DNA from: Kitasatospora setae KM-6054
Lineage (GTDB): Bacteria > Actinomycetota > Actinomycetes > Streptomycetales > Streptomycetaceae
NCBI RefSeq assembly: GCF_000269985.1
Contig: NC_016109.1
Coordinates: forward strand, 1,426,001-1,490,000
Direction of reading: 5' to 3'
Length of the DNA: 64,000 nt
Below are positions 25,556 through 36,200 of this stretch, piece by piece. Within the stretch, counting starts at the first letter, position 1. Each line of letters begins with the position of its first letter. The translations under genes and the position numbers were made by a program. The notes under the pieces are model-generated. The model did not search any database, was not told where the DNA came from, and saw only the letters and a list, made by a program, of their open reading frames with translations.

Positions 25556-28500
25556 TTAACCCACTCCCCGCAATACGATGGGACTTCCTGACCCTGGATA
25601 CCATACCGTCATGGTCGAGCCGCGAGGGAGGATAGCGGGCACCGCCGCCTGGCAGCCTAGGGGCAGCCCACATACATAGTTTTGATTGATGACCACACTG
25701 GCGTCGGTCACTCCATTTTCTCGCATCCACACTGCATATTGCGCCTCAACGTGGTCAGCCGACGCATATCTCGCCTTAGCGGGCAGATTTCGAATATTAG
25801 GGGAGTCGGCAAGATAACTCTGCGCCCTATCTGCCAGACTGCCGCCGCCGCTCGTGATCTCAGGCCCGATCGGATTCCCGCTCGCATCAAATATTTGTCC
25901 CGTGGTGATGCGCCTGCCCGAGAGAGAATTAGCAGCGTCACTAACGAATCCCGGCTCACCACATCCCGGGCCGGTGTTATGCACTAGGACCGGCGTATTT
26001 CCAGCGAGCACATAGTACGTGTGGAGGTCTGCGACGGTGAGGTTGCGCGCGGTCCGGGGTTGTGTGGTGTAGCTGTAGACGGTGTTGACGGTCAGTTCGG
26101 TGCCGTCGGGGGTGCGGACGTGGTCGCCGGGCTTGAGGTCGCCGGCATCGGTCCAGCGGCTGGTGGTGGCGTTCCAGTAGGGGTGGTGGGTGGTGGAGGT
26201 GATCTCGCTGGGCGGGGCGCGGGGGTCTGCGTCGTTGGTGAGGGTGAGGTCGGTGAATTCCGTGTCGTCGTGGCCGATGATCGTGTCGGTGACGGGTTCT
26301 GCCTGGGTGGTGCCTGTCTGCGGGTCGGTGGCGGTTACCTGGTCGCCCTGGGCGATCTGTTCGATGGGCTTGGTGGTGCCGTCGGCGAGGAGGACGGTGA
26401 CGCCGGCCGGGAAACTGTTGCAAGGTCCGGTGGCGGCGCGGCCTGCTGCCTCGAGTCCTTCCTCGGCTTCCATGCCCAGGAGTTTGCGGACCGCCGGCTT
26501 GGCGAGGGAGCTTGCGCCCTCGCTCGCTGCGCTGACAGCCGCCCCGGTGATTTCACCAACGACCATGTCGTTGGTGATGCCGTCGACGGAGTGGTCGGCA
26601 TCTGGGGTGAGGATATTGGTGGTCAGTGCCCCTGCCTCGCCGGCCACAGCCCCGCAGGCCGCAGCACCGGCGATGACGGTGATTCCTCCCGTTGCAGGTG
26701 CGGCGAATCCAGCTCCGATGAAGCATGTGCTGAAGACCGCTCCCTCTACCAGCGCTCCGAGGATGGCGCCGCCGTTCTTCTTGGTCCAGTCCCAGGCCTG
26801 GCCCCAGATGCCCTTCTCTTTCTTGGTCTGGGATGACCCGTTGCCGTTGCTCTGCGTGGTGGCCTGGACGACGGCGGCGAAGACGGCGTCACCGACGCGC
26901 TTGTCCTCCCAGAAACCGGGGCCGCTGGTCTGCTCGACGCACGACATGGTGACGCAGAAGGCGGCGGGGCGGGCGACGTAGGTGTCGCCGTCGGCCAGGG
27001 CGTTGGTGATGAGTCCGCTGGGGTCGGAGCTGTTGACGGGGTCGTTGTCGCTGTAGGCGTAGCCGTTCCACTGCTGGGGGTTGCCGGCGTCGAGGAGTGG
27101 GTCGGGGTTGAGGAAGCGGCCGGTGGTGGGTTGGTATTCGCGGGCGCCGAGGTTGGTGAGTCCGGTGGTGTCGTCCTTGGTGCCGCCGACGAAGCCCTTG
27201 TCGCCGGCCCAGGTGTTGGGGGCGGGCTGGGTGCCGCGGGGGTTGCCGAAGGGGTCGGTGGGGCGGCGGGTGGTGGTCTGGGCGGCGTCGACGTTGATCT
27301 GGACGTTGGCGGTGCCGTGGGGGTCGGAGGCCTGGTAGGCGAGGGCGCTTGCGCCGGTGGGTCCGGTGGTGCGGGCGATGCTGATGCCGCCGGGGGCGCT
27401 GTAGTAGCGGGTGTCGGTGAGGGAGTTGGCGGCGGTGTCGAGGGTGACCTCGTCGCTGCCGAGGTTGAGGGTGGTCTTGCCGGGGTTGCGGCGGATGAGC
27501 TGGTTGCCGTCGGCGTCGTAGAGGTAGCTGGTGGCCTGGGCCTGGCCGGTCTTGGTGACGGAGGCGAGCTTGTCCTCGCCGTTCCAGGCGAGGGTGGTGG
27601 TTCCGGACGTCTCGGTGACCGCGGTGGTGTTGCCGAGCTGGTCGTACTGGTAGCTGGTGACCTGGGTCCCGGTGGGTCCGGTGGTGCTGCTGGTGAGCAG
27701 GGCGTGCGGGCCGCCGGTGCCGCCGCCGGTGTTGGGGGCGCCGGTGGCGGTGTTGACCGATCCGGCGGGGCCGAAGGTCTGGGTGGTGGTGGTGTCCTTG
27801 GTGGTGTTGCCGGTGGTGTCGTGCTGGACGAGGGTGGTGCGGTTGCCGGTGCTGTCGTAGCCGTAGCTCTGCCAGTACGGGGAGGGGCCGCCGACGGAGA
27901 GCTTGGCGGGGCTGCCGGTGCTGGCGGGGCCGTTGGCGTTGGCGCAGGCGCCGAGTGCGGGGACGGACTGGGAGGAGCCGCTGTTGTGGACGGTGCCGGA
28001 GGTGTCGGTCCAGGTGCCGCTGGTGGTGCTGGTGGAGCCCGCGGTGTCGGTCCAGGCCTGGGTGAGGCGCCCGAGGTGGTCGTAGGTGAAGCACTGGGCG
28101 TCGGTGGCGGTGCCGTTCTGGACGTCGGTGACCGAGGTGACGTCGCCGGCCTGGTTGTAGGTGTAGTCGGTCTTGTCGAGCTGGGTGGAGACGACCTGGG
28201 TTCCGGCGTCGCCGGTGGTCGTGCGGACCGGGCGGCCGAAGGCGTCGTACTGCACGTCGTAGACGTAGTAGGTGTCGCTGTAGGACTTCTGCAGGACGCC
28301 GGAGATGTTGTAGGTGTACATGACGCTCTCGGCGGGCGCCGCGCCGATGGCCGGCAGGTCGGTCTGCTTGAGCGTGCCGAGGACCGGGTTGTACGTCAGG
28401 CCGGTGGTGTAGGTACCGGCGAGCTTGCCTTCGCTGGCGGGGATCGTCACCGAGGTGCCGGTGGGCCGGTAGCCGGCGTCGTAGCCGGTGACGGCCTGGG

Positions 28501-31500
28501 TGTAGGCCGAGCCGCCGGCGCCCCCGACGTAGCGGGTGGAGGAGGTGGGCTTGCCCTTTCCGCCCGGCAGGGTGTCGTACGTCCAGCCGGCGAGCTGGTT
28601 GGCCGGGGCGATGCTGCCCTGGTAGAGGCCGGTCTTGCGGCCGATCAGGTCGTAGCTGACGACGAGGGTGTTGCCCTTGCCGTCGGTGGTGGAGACGGCG
28701 CGCGAGTTGACGTCGTAGGCGGTGGTGGTGGTGCCGGTGTCGGGGTCGGTGACGGTGGTCTGGCGGCCGCGCAGGTCGTAGCCGTAGCTCCAGGTGTTCC
28801 CGGCGGCGTCCTTGCGGGTGGCGGGCCGGTTGGCGGCGTCGTAGGTGTAGGTGGTGACGGTCGCGTCGGCCGGGTTGCCGGTGGGGGTGGCGGTGCGGTA
28901 CTGCCACAGGGCGCTGACCTGGTTGCGGCCGTCGGTGAAGGTGCTGGTCGGGTATTTGCCGTTGGGCGGGGTGACGTCGGTGCGGTCGGCGCCGGGGTAG
29001 GCGGTGGTGGTGGCCCACTGCTGCTGTCCGTAGGAGACGAACGCGGAGCGGGTGGTCCGGCCGATGCCGTCGAAGGTGACCCAGGTCTGGGCGGGCACCT
29101 GGGAGTCCTGCGGCAGGTAGACGGTGCTGTTGGGCGCGGTGGTCTTCTCGTAGTACGGGCTGGCGGTCTTGACGGGCCAGCCGTGCGAGTCGTAGACGGT
29201 GTCGGTGATCAGCCGCCCGGAGTAGGTGTCGCTGGTGCGCTGGACCTGGCGCAGGCGGCCGAGGCCGTCGTACAGCTCGTTCTTGTACGCGTAGCCGCCG
29301 GCTTCCTTGAGCCACTGGGAGGTGACGACGGAGGGGCCGGTGGTGCCGTTGACCGCGTAGGAGAACTTCTGGCTGGGGGTGAGGTTGGTCGCGCGCTCCG
29401 GTGACCAGGCGGCGGTCAGGCGGCCGAGGCCGTCGTACTGCTGGGTGGTGGCGCGGCCGTTGGCGTCGGTGGAGACCAGAGCTTCGGCGCGGCCCGGGTC
29501 CTGGGTGAGGGTGGTGGTCCAGCCGGTGGGCGTGGTCTGGGTGACGGTGGTGGCGATGGCGCCGGTGGCCGGGGTGTAGGCGGTGCGGGTGGTGGCGGGG
29601 GTGAGGTTGGGCGCGGTGAGCTGGTTGCCCGCGGCGTCGTAGGTGGCGCCGTTGGCCTCGCTGACGCTGGTAAGCCGGCCGTAGGCGTCGAAGGTGGAGG
29701 CGGCGGTGTGGACGTAGACGGGGTTGCCGCCGGTGTCGTAGTGGTCCAGGGTCAGGGCGCTGGTGGACTCGGCGAGGTCGCCGGCCTGGCCGTAGGGCTT
29801 GCCGTCGTAGAGGGTGCGGGCGGAGGAGACGGTGTTGGCCGAGGTCACGGGGGTGCCGCAGGCGCCCTTGGTGACCGTCCGCTCGGCGAGGATGTTCAGC
29901 ATCATCGGGTTGGTGCCGGTGGCGTAGCCGTTGGTGCTGCACAGTTCGGCGCCGGGGGTGCCGTCGCCCTTGTCGTCGCTGCTGAGGGGGCGGTTGGCGT
30001 GCGCGGGGTCGCTGGTGCTGACGGTGGTGTTGGTGCGCCAGGTCCCGTCGGAGAGCTTGGACTTGGAGGTGGTGGTGACCTGGGAGGCGGGGTAGCGGGC
30101 GACCAGGGCCGGCATGCCGCCGCTCTGGGCGTGGGTGGCGGTGACCTGCTGGCCGCCGGCGACGGAGCCGTTGGCGGAGATGACGGTGCCGCCGGCCTGG
30201 TCGTAGGTCTGGGTGGCGAAGCTGGAGCCGGCCAGCCACGGGCTGTCGGTGAGGGCCGGGCCGCCGAGCGGGTTGGCGACCTGGACGCTGCGGGTGGAGC
30301 CGTCGGCCTTGACGTCGCCGTCCATGCCGCGCAGGTAGGTCGCGGTCTGCTGGGTCCTGGGGGCCTCGCCCGGGTAGGCGCTGCCGGTGGTGCTGGTGAC
30401 GGACTGGTAGCCGCGGAAGCCGTCCCAGGTGCGGGTCTTGGCGTCGGTGAACTCGGCGTCGTTGCGGTGCCAGGCGGCGTCGCCGTTGTAGGTGTAGTTG
30501 GTGGCCTTGATCAGGGTGGTGCCGCTGATCGCGTCCTGTTCGGTGACGGCGCTGATCAGGTACTTGTTGAACCAGTCGTCGACCGGGTCCGGGGAGCTGG
30601 ATCCGGGCAGGTACCACTTGACGGGGGCGCAGGCGAGGGTGTTGCCGTCCGCCGCGGCGGGCATGGTGCCGGCCAGGCGCGAGCAGGCGGGGTGCGCGGC
30701 GTCGGAGGAGGTGGTGTAGACGACGTTGATCTGGCCGCCGGTCTCCGTGGTGACCTGCTGGAGGCGGGGCCGGTTGAACGGGGTGACGGTGACCTTGGTG
30801 CCGTCCTTGAGGGTGAGGTCCCCGTCCACCCGGTTCGGCTTCATCACCGCCGTGAAGGTGACGGGCGGCATGGTGACCGCGGTCTGCCCGTTGGTGCCGG
30901 TGCGCTGGATCGAGTCGAGCCACAGCGACTTGGCGTTGCCGTCGCCCGGGTCCTTGAAGGAATGGGTGAGCGTCCAGGTGTCGACGGTGCGGTAGGCGCC
31001 GGAGACCAGGACCTGGGTGGTGAGGGAGGCGAGGCGCTTGGTGGTGAAGAACGTCGGGCCGGCCCGGGTGCAGGTGCCGGTGGAGGCGCAGACCTGGTCG
31101 AGCGGGGTGTCCGGCCAGTACGAGGCGTTCGCGGTCGTGCGCTGTGCCTCGGTGCAGGTGATCGAGCCGGACGGGACGCAGCGTTCCGCGGCGGTGAAGG
31201 TGATGAGGGCAGCGGCCTTGGCCGCGCCCTTGGCGGTGACCTGCTCGCTCAGGCGCTGGCCGTAGGCGATCTGGGTGAGGTAGCCGGCGCGGGTGTAGTC
31301 GGTCAGGGTGCCGCTGCCGCTGTTCTGGCCGGCGCCTCGGCTGTAGTAGTTGGTCTCCTGGGCGTAGGTGTAGGTGATCAGGTTGCCGTGGACGTCGACG
31401 GCGTAGTCGAGGTTCCAGCGCCAGCCCATCGTGCACCAGGAGCCGGTGGCGGTGGAGGAGTTGTAGCAGGGGTCGCCGCTCTTGGGCGAGTACACCGGTT

Positions 31501-32935
31501 CCTTGAAGGCGGAGTTGCTCGCCGGGTCGGTGCCGTCGCCGCCGGGCAGGTGGTTGCGGCCGAAGTAGAACTGCGTGCCGTCGGTCGTGGTGATCCGCCA
31601 GTGCTCGCCGTTCTGCAGGCCGTTGGGCGCGCCGGTGAGCTGTTCGATCTTCGTGCCGTCGTCGCTCTGCAGGTGCCAGACGCCGGTGGTGTCGTCGCGC
31701 ACCAGGGTGCCGGAGTGGCCGGCCAGCGAGAGGGTGGCGTTCTGCCCGCCCCAGCACATGTCCGAGGAGTTCGCGATGCCGGCCGTGTTGCAGGACTTGT
31801 AGCCGCGCTCGATGAACCCGGCCTCGTAGCCCCAGCCCTCGCCGAGCCAGGAGGACTGGGAGTTCTGCGCGGAGGTCTTCCCGTCGACGGCGGACGAGTC
31901 GTACCCGAGGCCCACGGAGGGGGCGGTCCCGCCGAGCGAGGGAGGCGTCTGGATCGGGTACGAGTAGGTGAAGTTGCCGACGTTGGAGCCGGCGCCCCAG
32001 GCCGCGGAGGGCGACAGCGAGGTCGCCGAGAAGCTGCCGCCCGAGCCGGACGCGCCGGCGGTCGCGGCGAGCACCGTGGGCGCGGCCTTGGCGGGCGCCG
32101 CCGTGGTGAGGCCGGCCTGGACGACGCCGGAGGCGGTGCCCGAGCCGAGGGAGCTCTTGGTGGGCGGGGCGGTGCCCTCGGTGGCGGCGGGCAGAATGAC
32201 CTCGGCCGTCAGCAGTCCGGAGCGCAGGTCGACGGAGCTCTGCACGGGGGTCTGCTGCTGGCACTCGGGCCTGTCGGGCGTCTCCAGGGCGCAGGCGGGC
32301 AGGGCGACGAGTCGCGCGCGGTCCGCCCAGGTCTGGGCGCCGATGCCCTTCAGGTCGAGGGACACCTTCGTGGTCCGACCGGAGGGCGGGGTGTCCGGCT
32401 CGGTGTCGGTGAGTGCGATCAGCGGGCTGTCGAGGTGTGCGGCACGGCTCTTGGCCTGGTCCACGAGCTCGACGCGGATCCGGTGGGCGCCGCTCTTGGC
32501 GTCCTTCGCCGCGCCGATGACGACGGGGAGGGAGCCCGCGCGGAGGGCCGCGCCGTCGGAGGCGGGGGCGGCGCCGCCGGTGGCCTTGCGGGCGGCGGCG
32601 GCCTCCGCGGAGTCGAAGCCGAGGGTGACGTCCGCGCTGCCCGGAGCGGGCACGGATGCCGGTCCGCCGGGTGTCCAGTCGGCCGGTTCCGGCTCCAGGG
32701 GGCCGGGCAGGCGGCCCGGGACGAGGTTCTCGCCGTCGACGGACTTGGTCTGGCTGCCCAGCGGGGTGTTGGGCGGCGTCCAGATGGTGTCGCGTGCCCG
32801 CTTCGCGGCCAGTGCCTCGGCGGACGGCACCGCCGCCATGGACATCATGACCGCGAGCGCGGCCGCTGTCCCCAGCACGCGGTGCCGGCCCCACAGCCAT
32901 CGTCCCAACGGCGTGCGCGTACGCCAAGCCCCCAC
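25556..32935 (-). CDS. RHS/YD-repeat polymorphic toxin with HINT and deaminase tip
   Basis: Product of 2459 residues. GTG start six nt after GGGGAG; signal peptide (about residues 1-42). The body carries many YD repeats (such as YDAANRPATRKDAAGNTWSYG and YDLRGRQTTVTDPDTGTTTT). The RHS core end appears as NLGAREYQPTTGRFLNPDPLL, with GYAYSDNDPVNSSDPSGL. A pretoxin HINT domain spans about 2172-2320 (CNSFPAGVTVLLADGTTKPI ... STTHHPYW ... LHTYYVLAGNTPVLVHN) and should release the tip by self-cleavage. The tip (2321-2459) has HVE at 2395-2397 and Cys at 2422 and 2428, with VVINQNYVCGLPLGC and LPRGSTMTVWYP, matching SCP1.201/DddA-like cytidine deaminases. GC falls sharply at the tip boundary (about 25980). 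Export route unknown. Confidence 0.88.
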   Translation of the reverse strand: MGAWRTRTPLGRWLWGRHRVLGTAAALAVMMSMAAVPSAEALAAKRARDTIWTPPNTPLGSQTKSVDGENLVPGRLPGPLEPEPADWTPGGPASVPAPGSADVTLGFDSAEAAAARKATGGAAPASDGAALRAGSLPVVIGAAKDAKSGAHRIRVELVDQAKSRAAHLDSPLIALTDTEPDTPPSGRTTKVSLDLKGIGAQTWADRARLVALPACALETPDRPECQQQTPVQSSVDLRSGLLTAEVILPAATEGTAPPTKSSLGSGTASGVVQAGLTTAAPAKAAPTVLAATAGASGSGGSFSATSLSPSAAWGAGSNVGNFTYSYPIQTPPSLGGTAPSVGLGYDSSAVDGKTSAQNSQSSWLGEGWGYEAGFIERGYKSCNTAGIANSSDMCWGGQNATLSLAGHSGTLVRDDTTGVWHLQSDDGTKIEQLTGAPNGLQNGEHWRITTTDGTQFYFGRNHLPGGDGTDPASNSAFKEPVYSPKSGDPCYNSSTATGSWCTMGWRWNLDYAVDVHGNLITYTYAQETNYYSRGAGQNSGSGTLTDYTRAGYLTQIAYGQRLSEQVTAKGAAKAAALITFTAAERCVPSGSITCTEAQRTTANASYWPDTPLDQVCASTGTCTRAGPTFFTTKRLASLTTQVLVSGAYRTVDTWTLTHSFKDPGDGNAKSLWLDSIQRTGTNGQTAVTMPPVTFTAVMKPNRVDGDLTLKDGTKVTVTPFNRPRLQQVTTETGGQINVVYTTSSDAAHPACSRLAGTMPAAADGNTLACAPVKWYLPGSSSPDPVDDWFNKYLISAVTEQDAISGTTLIKATNYTYNGDAAWHRNDAEFTDAKTRTWDGFRGYQSVTSTTGSAYPGEAPRTQQTATYLRGMDGDVKADGSTRSVQVANPLGGPALTDSPWLAGSSFATQTYDQAGGTVISANGSVAGGQQVTATHAQSGGMPALVARYPASQVTTTSKSKLSDGTWRTNTTVSTSDPAHANRPLSSDDKGDGTPGAELCSTNGYATGTNPMMLNILAERTVTKGACGTPVTSANTVSSARTLYDGKPYGQAGDLAESTSALTLDHYDTGGNPVYVHTAASTFDAYGRLTSVSEANGATYDAAGNQLTAPNLTPATTRTAYTPATGAIATTVTQTTPTGWTTTLTQDPGRAEALVSTDANGRATTQQYDGLGRLTAAWSPERATNLTPSQKFSYAVNGTTGPSVVTSQWLKEAGGYAYKNELYDGLGRLRQVQRTSDTYSGRLITDTVYDSHGWPVKTASPYYEKTTAPNSTVYLPQDSQVPAQTWVTFDGIGRTTRSAFVSYGQQQWATTTAYPGADRTDVTPPNGKYPTSTFTDGRNQVSALWQYRTATPTGNPADATVTTYTYDAANRPATRKDAAGNTWSYGYDLRGRQTTVTDPDTGTTTTAYDVNSRAVSTTDGKGNTLVVSYDLIGRKTGLYQGSIAPANQLAGWTYDTLPGGKGKPTSSTRYVGGAGGSAYTQAVTGYDAGYRPTGTSVTIPASEGKLAGTYTTGLTYNPVLGTLKQTDLPAIGAAPAESVMYTYNISGVLQKSYSDTYYVYDVQYDAFGRPVRTTTGDAGTQVVSTQLDKTDYTYNQAGDVTSVTDVQNGTATDAQCFTYDHLGRLTQAWTDTAGSTSTTSGTWTDTSGTVHNSGSSQSVPALGACANANGPASTGSPAKLSVGGPSPYWQSYGYDSTGNRTTLVQHDTTGNTTKDTTTTQTFGPAGSVNTATGAPNTGGGTGGPHALLTSSTTGPTGTQVTSYQYDQLGNTTAVTETSGTTTLAWNGEDKLASVTKTGQAQATSYLYDADGNQLIRRNPGKTTLNLGSDEVTLDTAANSLTDTRYYSAPGGISIARTTGPTGASALAYQASDPHGTANVQINVDAAQTTTRRPTDPFGNPRGTQPAPNTWAGDKGFVGGTKDDTTGLTNLGAREYQPTTGRFLNPDPLLDAGNPQQWNGYAYSDNDPVNSSDPSGLITNALADGDTYVARPAAFCVTMSCVEQTSGPGFWEDKRVGDAVFAAVVQATTQSNGNGSSQTKKEKGIWGQAWDWTKKNGGAILGALVEGAVFSTCFIGAGFAAPATGGITVIAGAAACGAVAGEAGALTTNILTPDADHSVDGITNDMVVGEITGAAVSAASEGASSLAKPAVRKLLGMEAEEGLEAAGRAATGPCNSFPAGVTVLLADGTTKPIEQIAQGDQVTATDPQTGTTQAEPVTDTIIGHDDTEFTDLTLTNDADPRAPPSEITSTTHHPYWNATTSRWTDAGDLKPGDHVRTPDGTELTVNTVYSYTTQPRTARNLTVADLHTYYVLAGNTPVLVHNTGPGCGEPGFVSDAANSLSGRRITTGQIFDASGNPIGPEITSGGGSLADRAQSYLADSPNIRNLPAKARYASADHVEAQYAVWMRENGVTDASVVINQNYVCGLPLGCQAAVPAILPRGSTMTVWYPGSGSPIVLRGVG

Positions 32936-33220
32936 AGCCCACTCCCCAAGCGCGGTTCAACGCGTCGTCAAGTTCGGACCGCCTCCCTCGCGATCCGAAA
33001 CGCAACGGACCCTAGACGAACGATGATCGACTCCGACAGCCCCAACCGGCTCAAATCCACGAGGCTTTGTACTTCCTTGACCAAGTGGACGAGACCAATT
33101 CGGACATGCCCGCACAGCCCCGCCAACCGGCTTGACCCTCCGTAGGTCGGCCACGCATCGTTCCCACTCGAACGCCCGCCCGGTAGGGCGGGCCGACAGG
33201 GAGGGAACCCGAACCACCAC

Positions 33221-36200
33221 ATGTCCCACATACCGCGCACACCGCATTCTCGGACCCGGAGGCCCGGTTCCGGGACGCTCGCGGCTCGCGCCGTCTCACT
33301 CTCCGCAGCAACCGCCCTGACCGTCGGCATGCTGATCGCCCCCGCCGCACAGGCCGCCGACAGCACCGCCCCCGTGCCACTGCGCACCGACCTGCCCGTC
33401 CAGGGCACTCCCCCGGCGCTGTCCACCGAGGCCCAGGCCATCGTCGACGCGCGCGCCAAGGCGAAGTCGACCAACCAGCCGGTGGTCGTCGAGGCGATGA
33501 CCACCGAGACCTCCAGGACGCTCGCCAACCCCGACGGCACCCTGTCGACCACCGACAACGCGCTGCCCACGCGGCTGAAGCAGGGCTCCGGCTGGGCCGA
33601 CCTGGACCCGACCCTGCACGTCAACGCCGACGGCTCGCTCAGCCCCGCGGTCTCCCGGCTGGGCCTGAAGCTGTCCGGCGGCGGCAGCGGGGCGATGGCC
33701 GTCCTGACCACGGACGACAGCAAGCACCTGTCCGTCGGCGCGCCCTTCGCCCTGCCCAAGCCCACGGTCTCCGGCGCGACCGCGACCTACGCGAACGTCC
33801 TCGCCGACGTGGACCTCCAGGTCACCGCGCTGCCCCAGGGCGGCTGGCGCGACGTCATCATCGTCAAGACCGCGGCGGCCGCGGCCGATCCGGCGCTGCG
33901 GACGCTGCACTTCCCGCTCTCGGGCAACGGCCTGACCGCCTCCACCGACGCGGCCGGCAACCTCTCCTTCAAGGACTCCGCCGGCAAGGTCCGTCTGCAC
34001 GGCCCCACTCCCTTCCAGTGGGACTCCTCCCTGCCCGCCTCCCCCACCCGTGGCGGCACCGCAGTGAACACCAGGTCCATGCTCGCGGCGCCCCAGGACA
34101 GCGGCACACCGGCCGGCGGATCCACCCCCATCGCTCCCGGGGAGGGGCCAAGGTCGCTCCGATCGCCACCCAACTCACCGCCACCTCACTCGACCTGACG
34201 GTGGGTGAGGACATCATCGGCAAGGGCACCGGCCCCTGGTACATCGACCCGAGCGTCAACGCGGACAGCGGCACGACCCTGTCCGCACAGGCTCAGGAGA
34301 ACCACCCGGACACCACCGGCATCAACATGAGCAACCCCGACCCGGCCACCGGCTACTGCGGCTACGACAACTGCACCGGCTACGGCCGCTACCGGGTCTA
34401 CTACCAGATCGGCATCAACCCGATCCTCGGCACCAAGCCCACGGGCGCGCCGCAGCCCCCGACCATCTACGGCTCGACGTTCTACGGCCAGGCGACCGCC
34501 GCCTCCAATCCCGGCGCCTCGTCCCCGCTCGGCCTCTACTCGGTGTCCGGCACCATCTCGACCGATACCACGTGGGGGAACCAGCCCTGCAACGGCAGCC
34601 TGTCGGGCTGCTCCAAGGTCGGCGACTCGTTCTCGATCACCGGCACCGGACCGATCAGCTACGACGTGACCAGCACGATGCGCCAAGCCGTCTCCGGCAA
34701 CTGGGGCAACTGGACCGTCGCCATCATCCCGGACAGCGAGACCAACCCCGCCTACCGGCACCGCCTGTCCAACAACCCGCACATCACGACCACGTACGAC
34801 ATCACACCGAGCATCTGGGGCGCTCACACGGCGCCCACCCCCGGCTTCGCGAACACCAACACCCCCTACAGCTGCACCACCGGCGGAGCGCACCCGTGGG
34901 ACAACCCCGCGTGGGTCGGCGCCAACCAGAACGTCTCCCTGGTCACGTCCAGCTGGTCACCCGCCAACCTCAACCTGCACACCGTCTTCCGCATCTGGGA
35001 CGACAACAACAGCAGTTGGGGCCAAGTACTGGACTCGGGGTGGACCGGAAGCTGGAACCCGAACGGCGTCAGCGTGGGAATCGGCTCACTGACCGACGGC
35101 CACCAGTACGGCTGGACCGCCAACGCCTTCGACTACGCCTCACCCGACACCGGCCTGGGCTCCAGCGAGACCCCGTGGTGCTACTTCCGGGTCGACAAGA
35201 CCCCGCCCGGCATCAGCGTGGCCTCCGCCGACTGGCCGCCCTCCGGGACCCCGAACAACAACCCGGCCCACTTCGCCGGTGACACCACCGGCGGCGCCTT
35301 CACCGTCACCGGCACCGACCCCGCCCCGGCCACCGGAAGCGCCTCCGGCATCGGCTGCTTCCGGTGGACCGCTGACCCCGCCCAGGCCGCCGTGACCGGC
35401 TGGCACTGCACCGACGGCCAGGGTGCGGGCATCGTCCCCGCCACCCAGGTCGCCGGCACCAACAACTACACCGGCTCCTTCTCCTACGTCCCCGGACTGA
35501 GCCGCTGGGGCACCAACATCGTCTACGTCCAGGCCCAGGACAACGCCGGGAACTACACCCAGCCGGTCGCGTACAGCTTCTACGCCCCCTGGAACAAGGA
35601 CAGCAAGCCCCTGTTCGGCGACACCACCGGCGACGCCCGCCCCGACCTCCTGACGCCGGACGCCGCCGGCAATCTGCGCATGGTCAACGCCAAGAACGAC
35701 CCGGCAGGCTCGCCCGCCGCGGCCGGGATCAGCGCTCCCTTCGGACAGGACCCCGGCTACCCGGGAACCACCTGGAAGGACTACCAGATCACCCACCGCG
35801 GCAGCCTGGGAACCAGTGGCACCGTCGACGACGTGATCGTCCACAGCGTCAAACCCGGCTCCGACCTGGCCGCCTCGCTCTTCAAGGCCACCAACGACGG
35901 CGCCGGCCACTTCGACGGCACGCAGTCGGCCCTGACCAAACCCAGCACCTGCAAGAACGCGGCGAAGACCACCATCGCCTGCCCCGCCGGCTACACCGCC
36001 GGAGACTGGTCGAACACCAGCCAGGTTCTCGCCTTCGGCACCCCGACCGGCGAGGGCCCCGGCCCCAAGCCGGGCAACCCCTCCGCCACCGTGATGGCCA
36101 CCCAGACCACGCTGCTGGCCGTCGAGAACGGCAGCCTCTGGCTCTACACCCCGAACTTCGGCGGAGACCTCGCCTACGCACAGCAGCTCTCCACCAGCAC

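Noticed and set aside
26889..33005. A 2038-residue minus-strand ORF overlapping the RHS gene in another frame
   Set aside because: Arg/His/Pro-rich composition typical of an out-of-frame reading of the RHS gene.
26021..33145. Long plus-strand ORFs opposite the RHS gene (up to 1145 residues)
   Set aside because: They are Gly/Val/Ala-rich antisense shadows of a high-GC gene, without domains, sensible starts or ribosome-binding sites.
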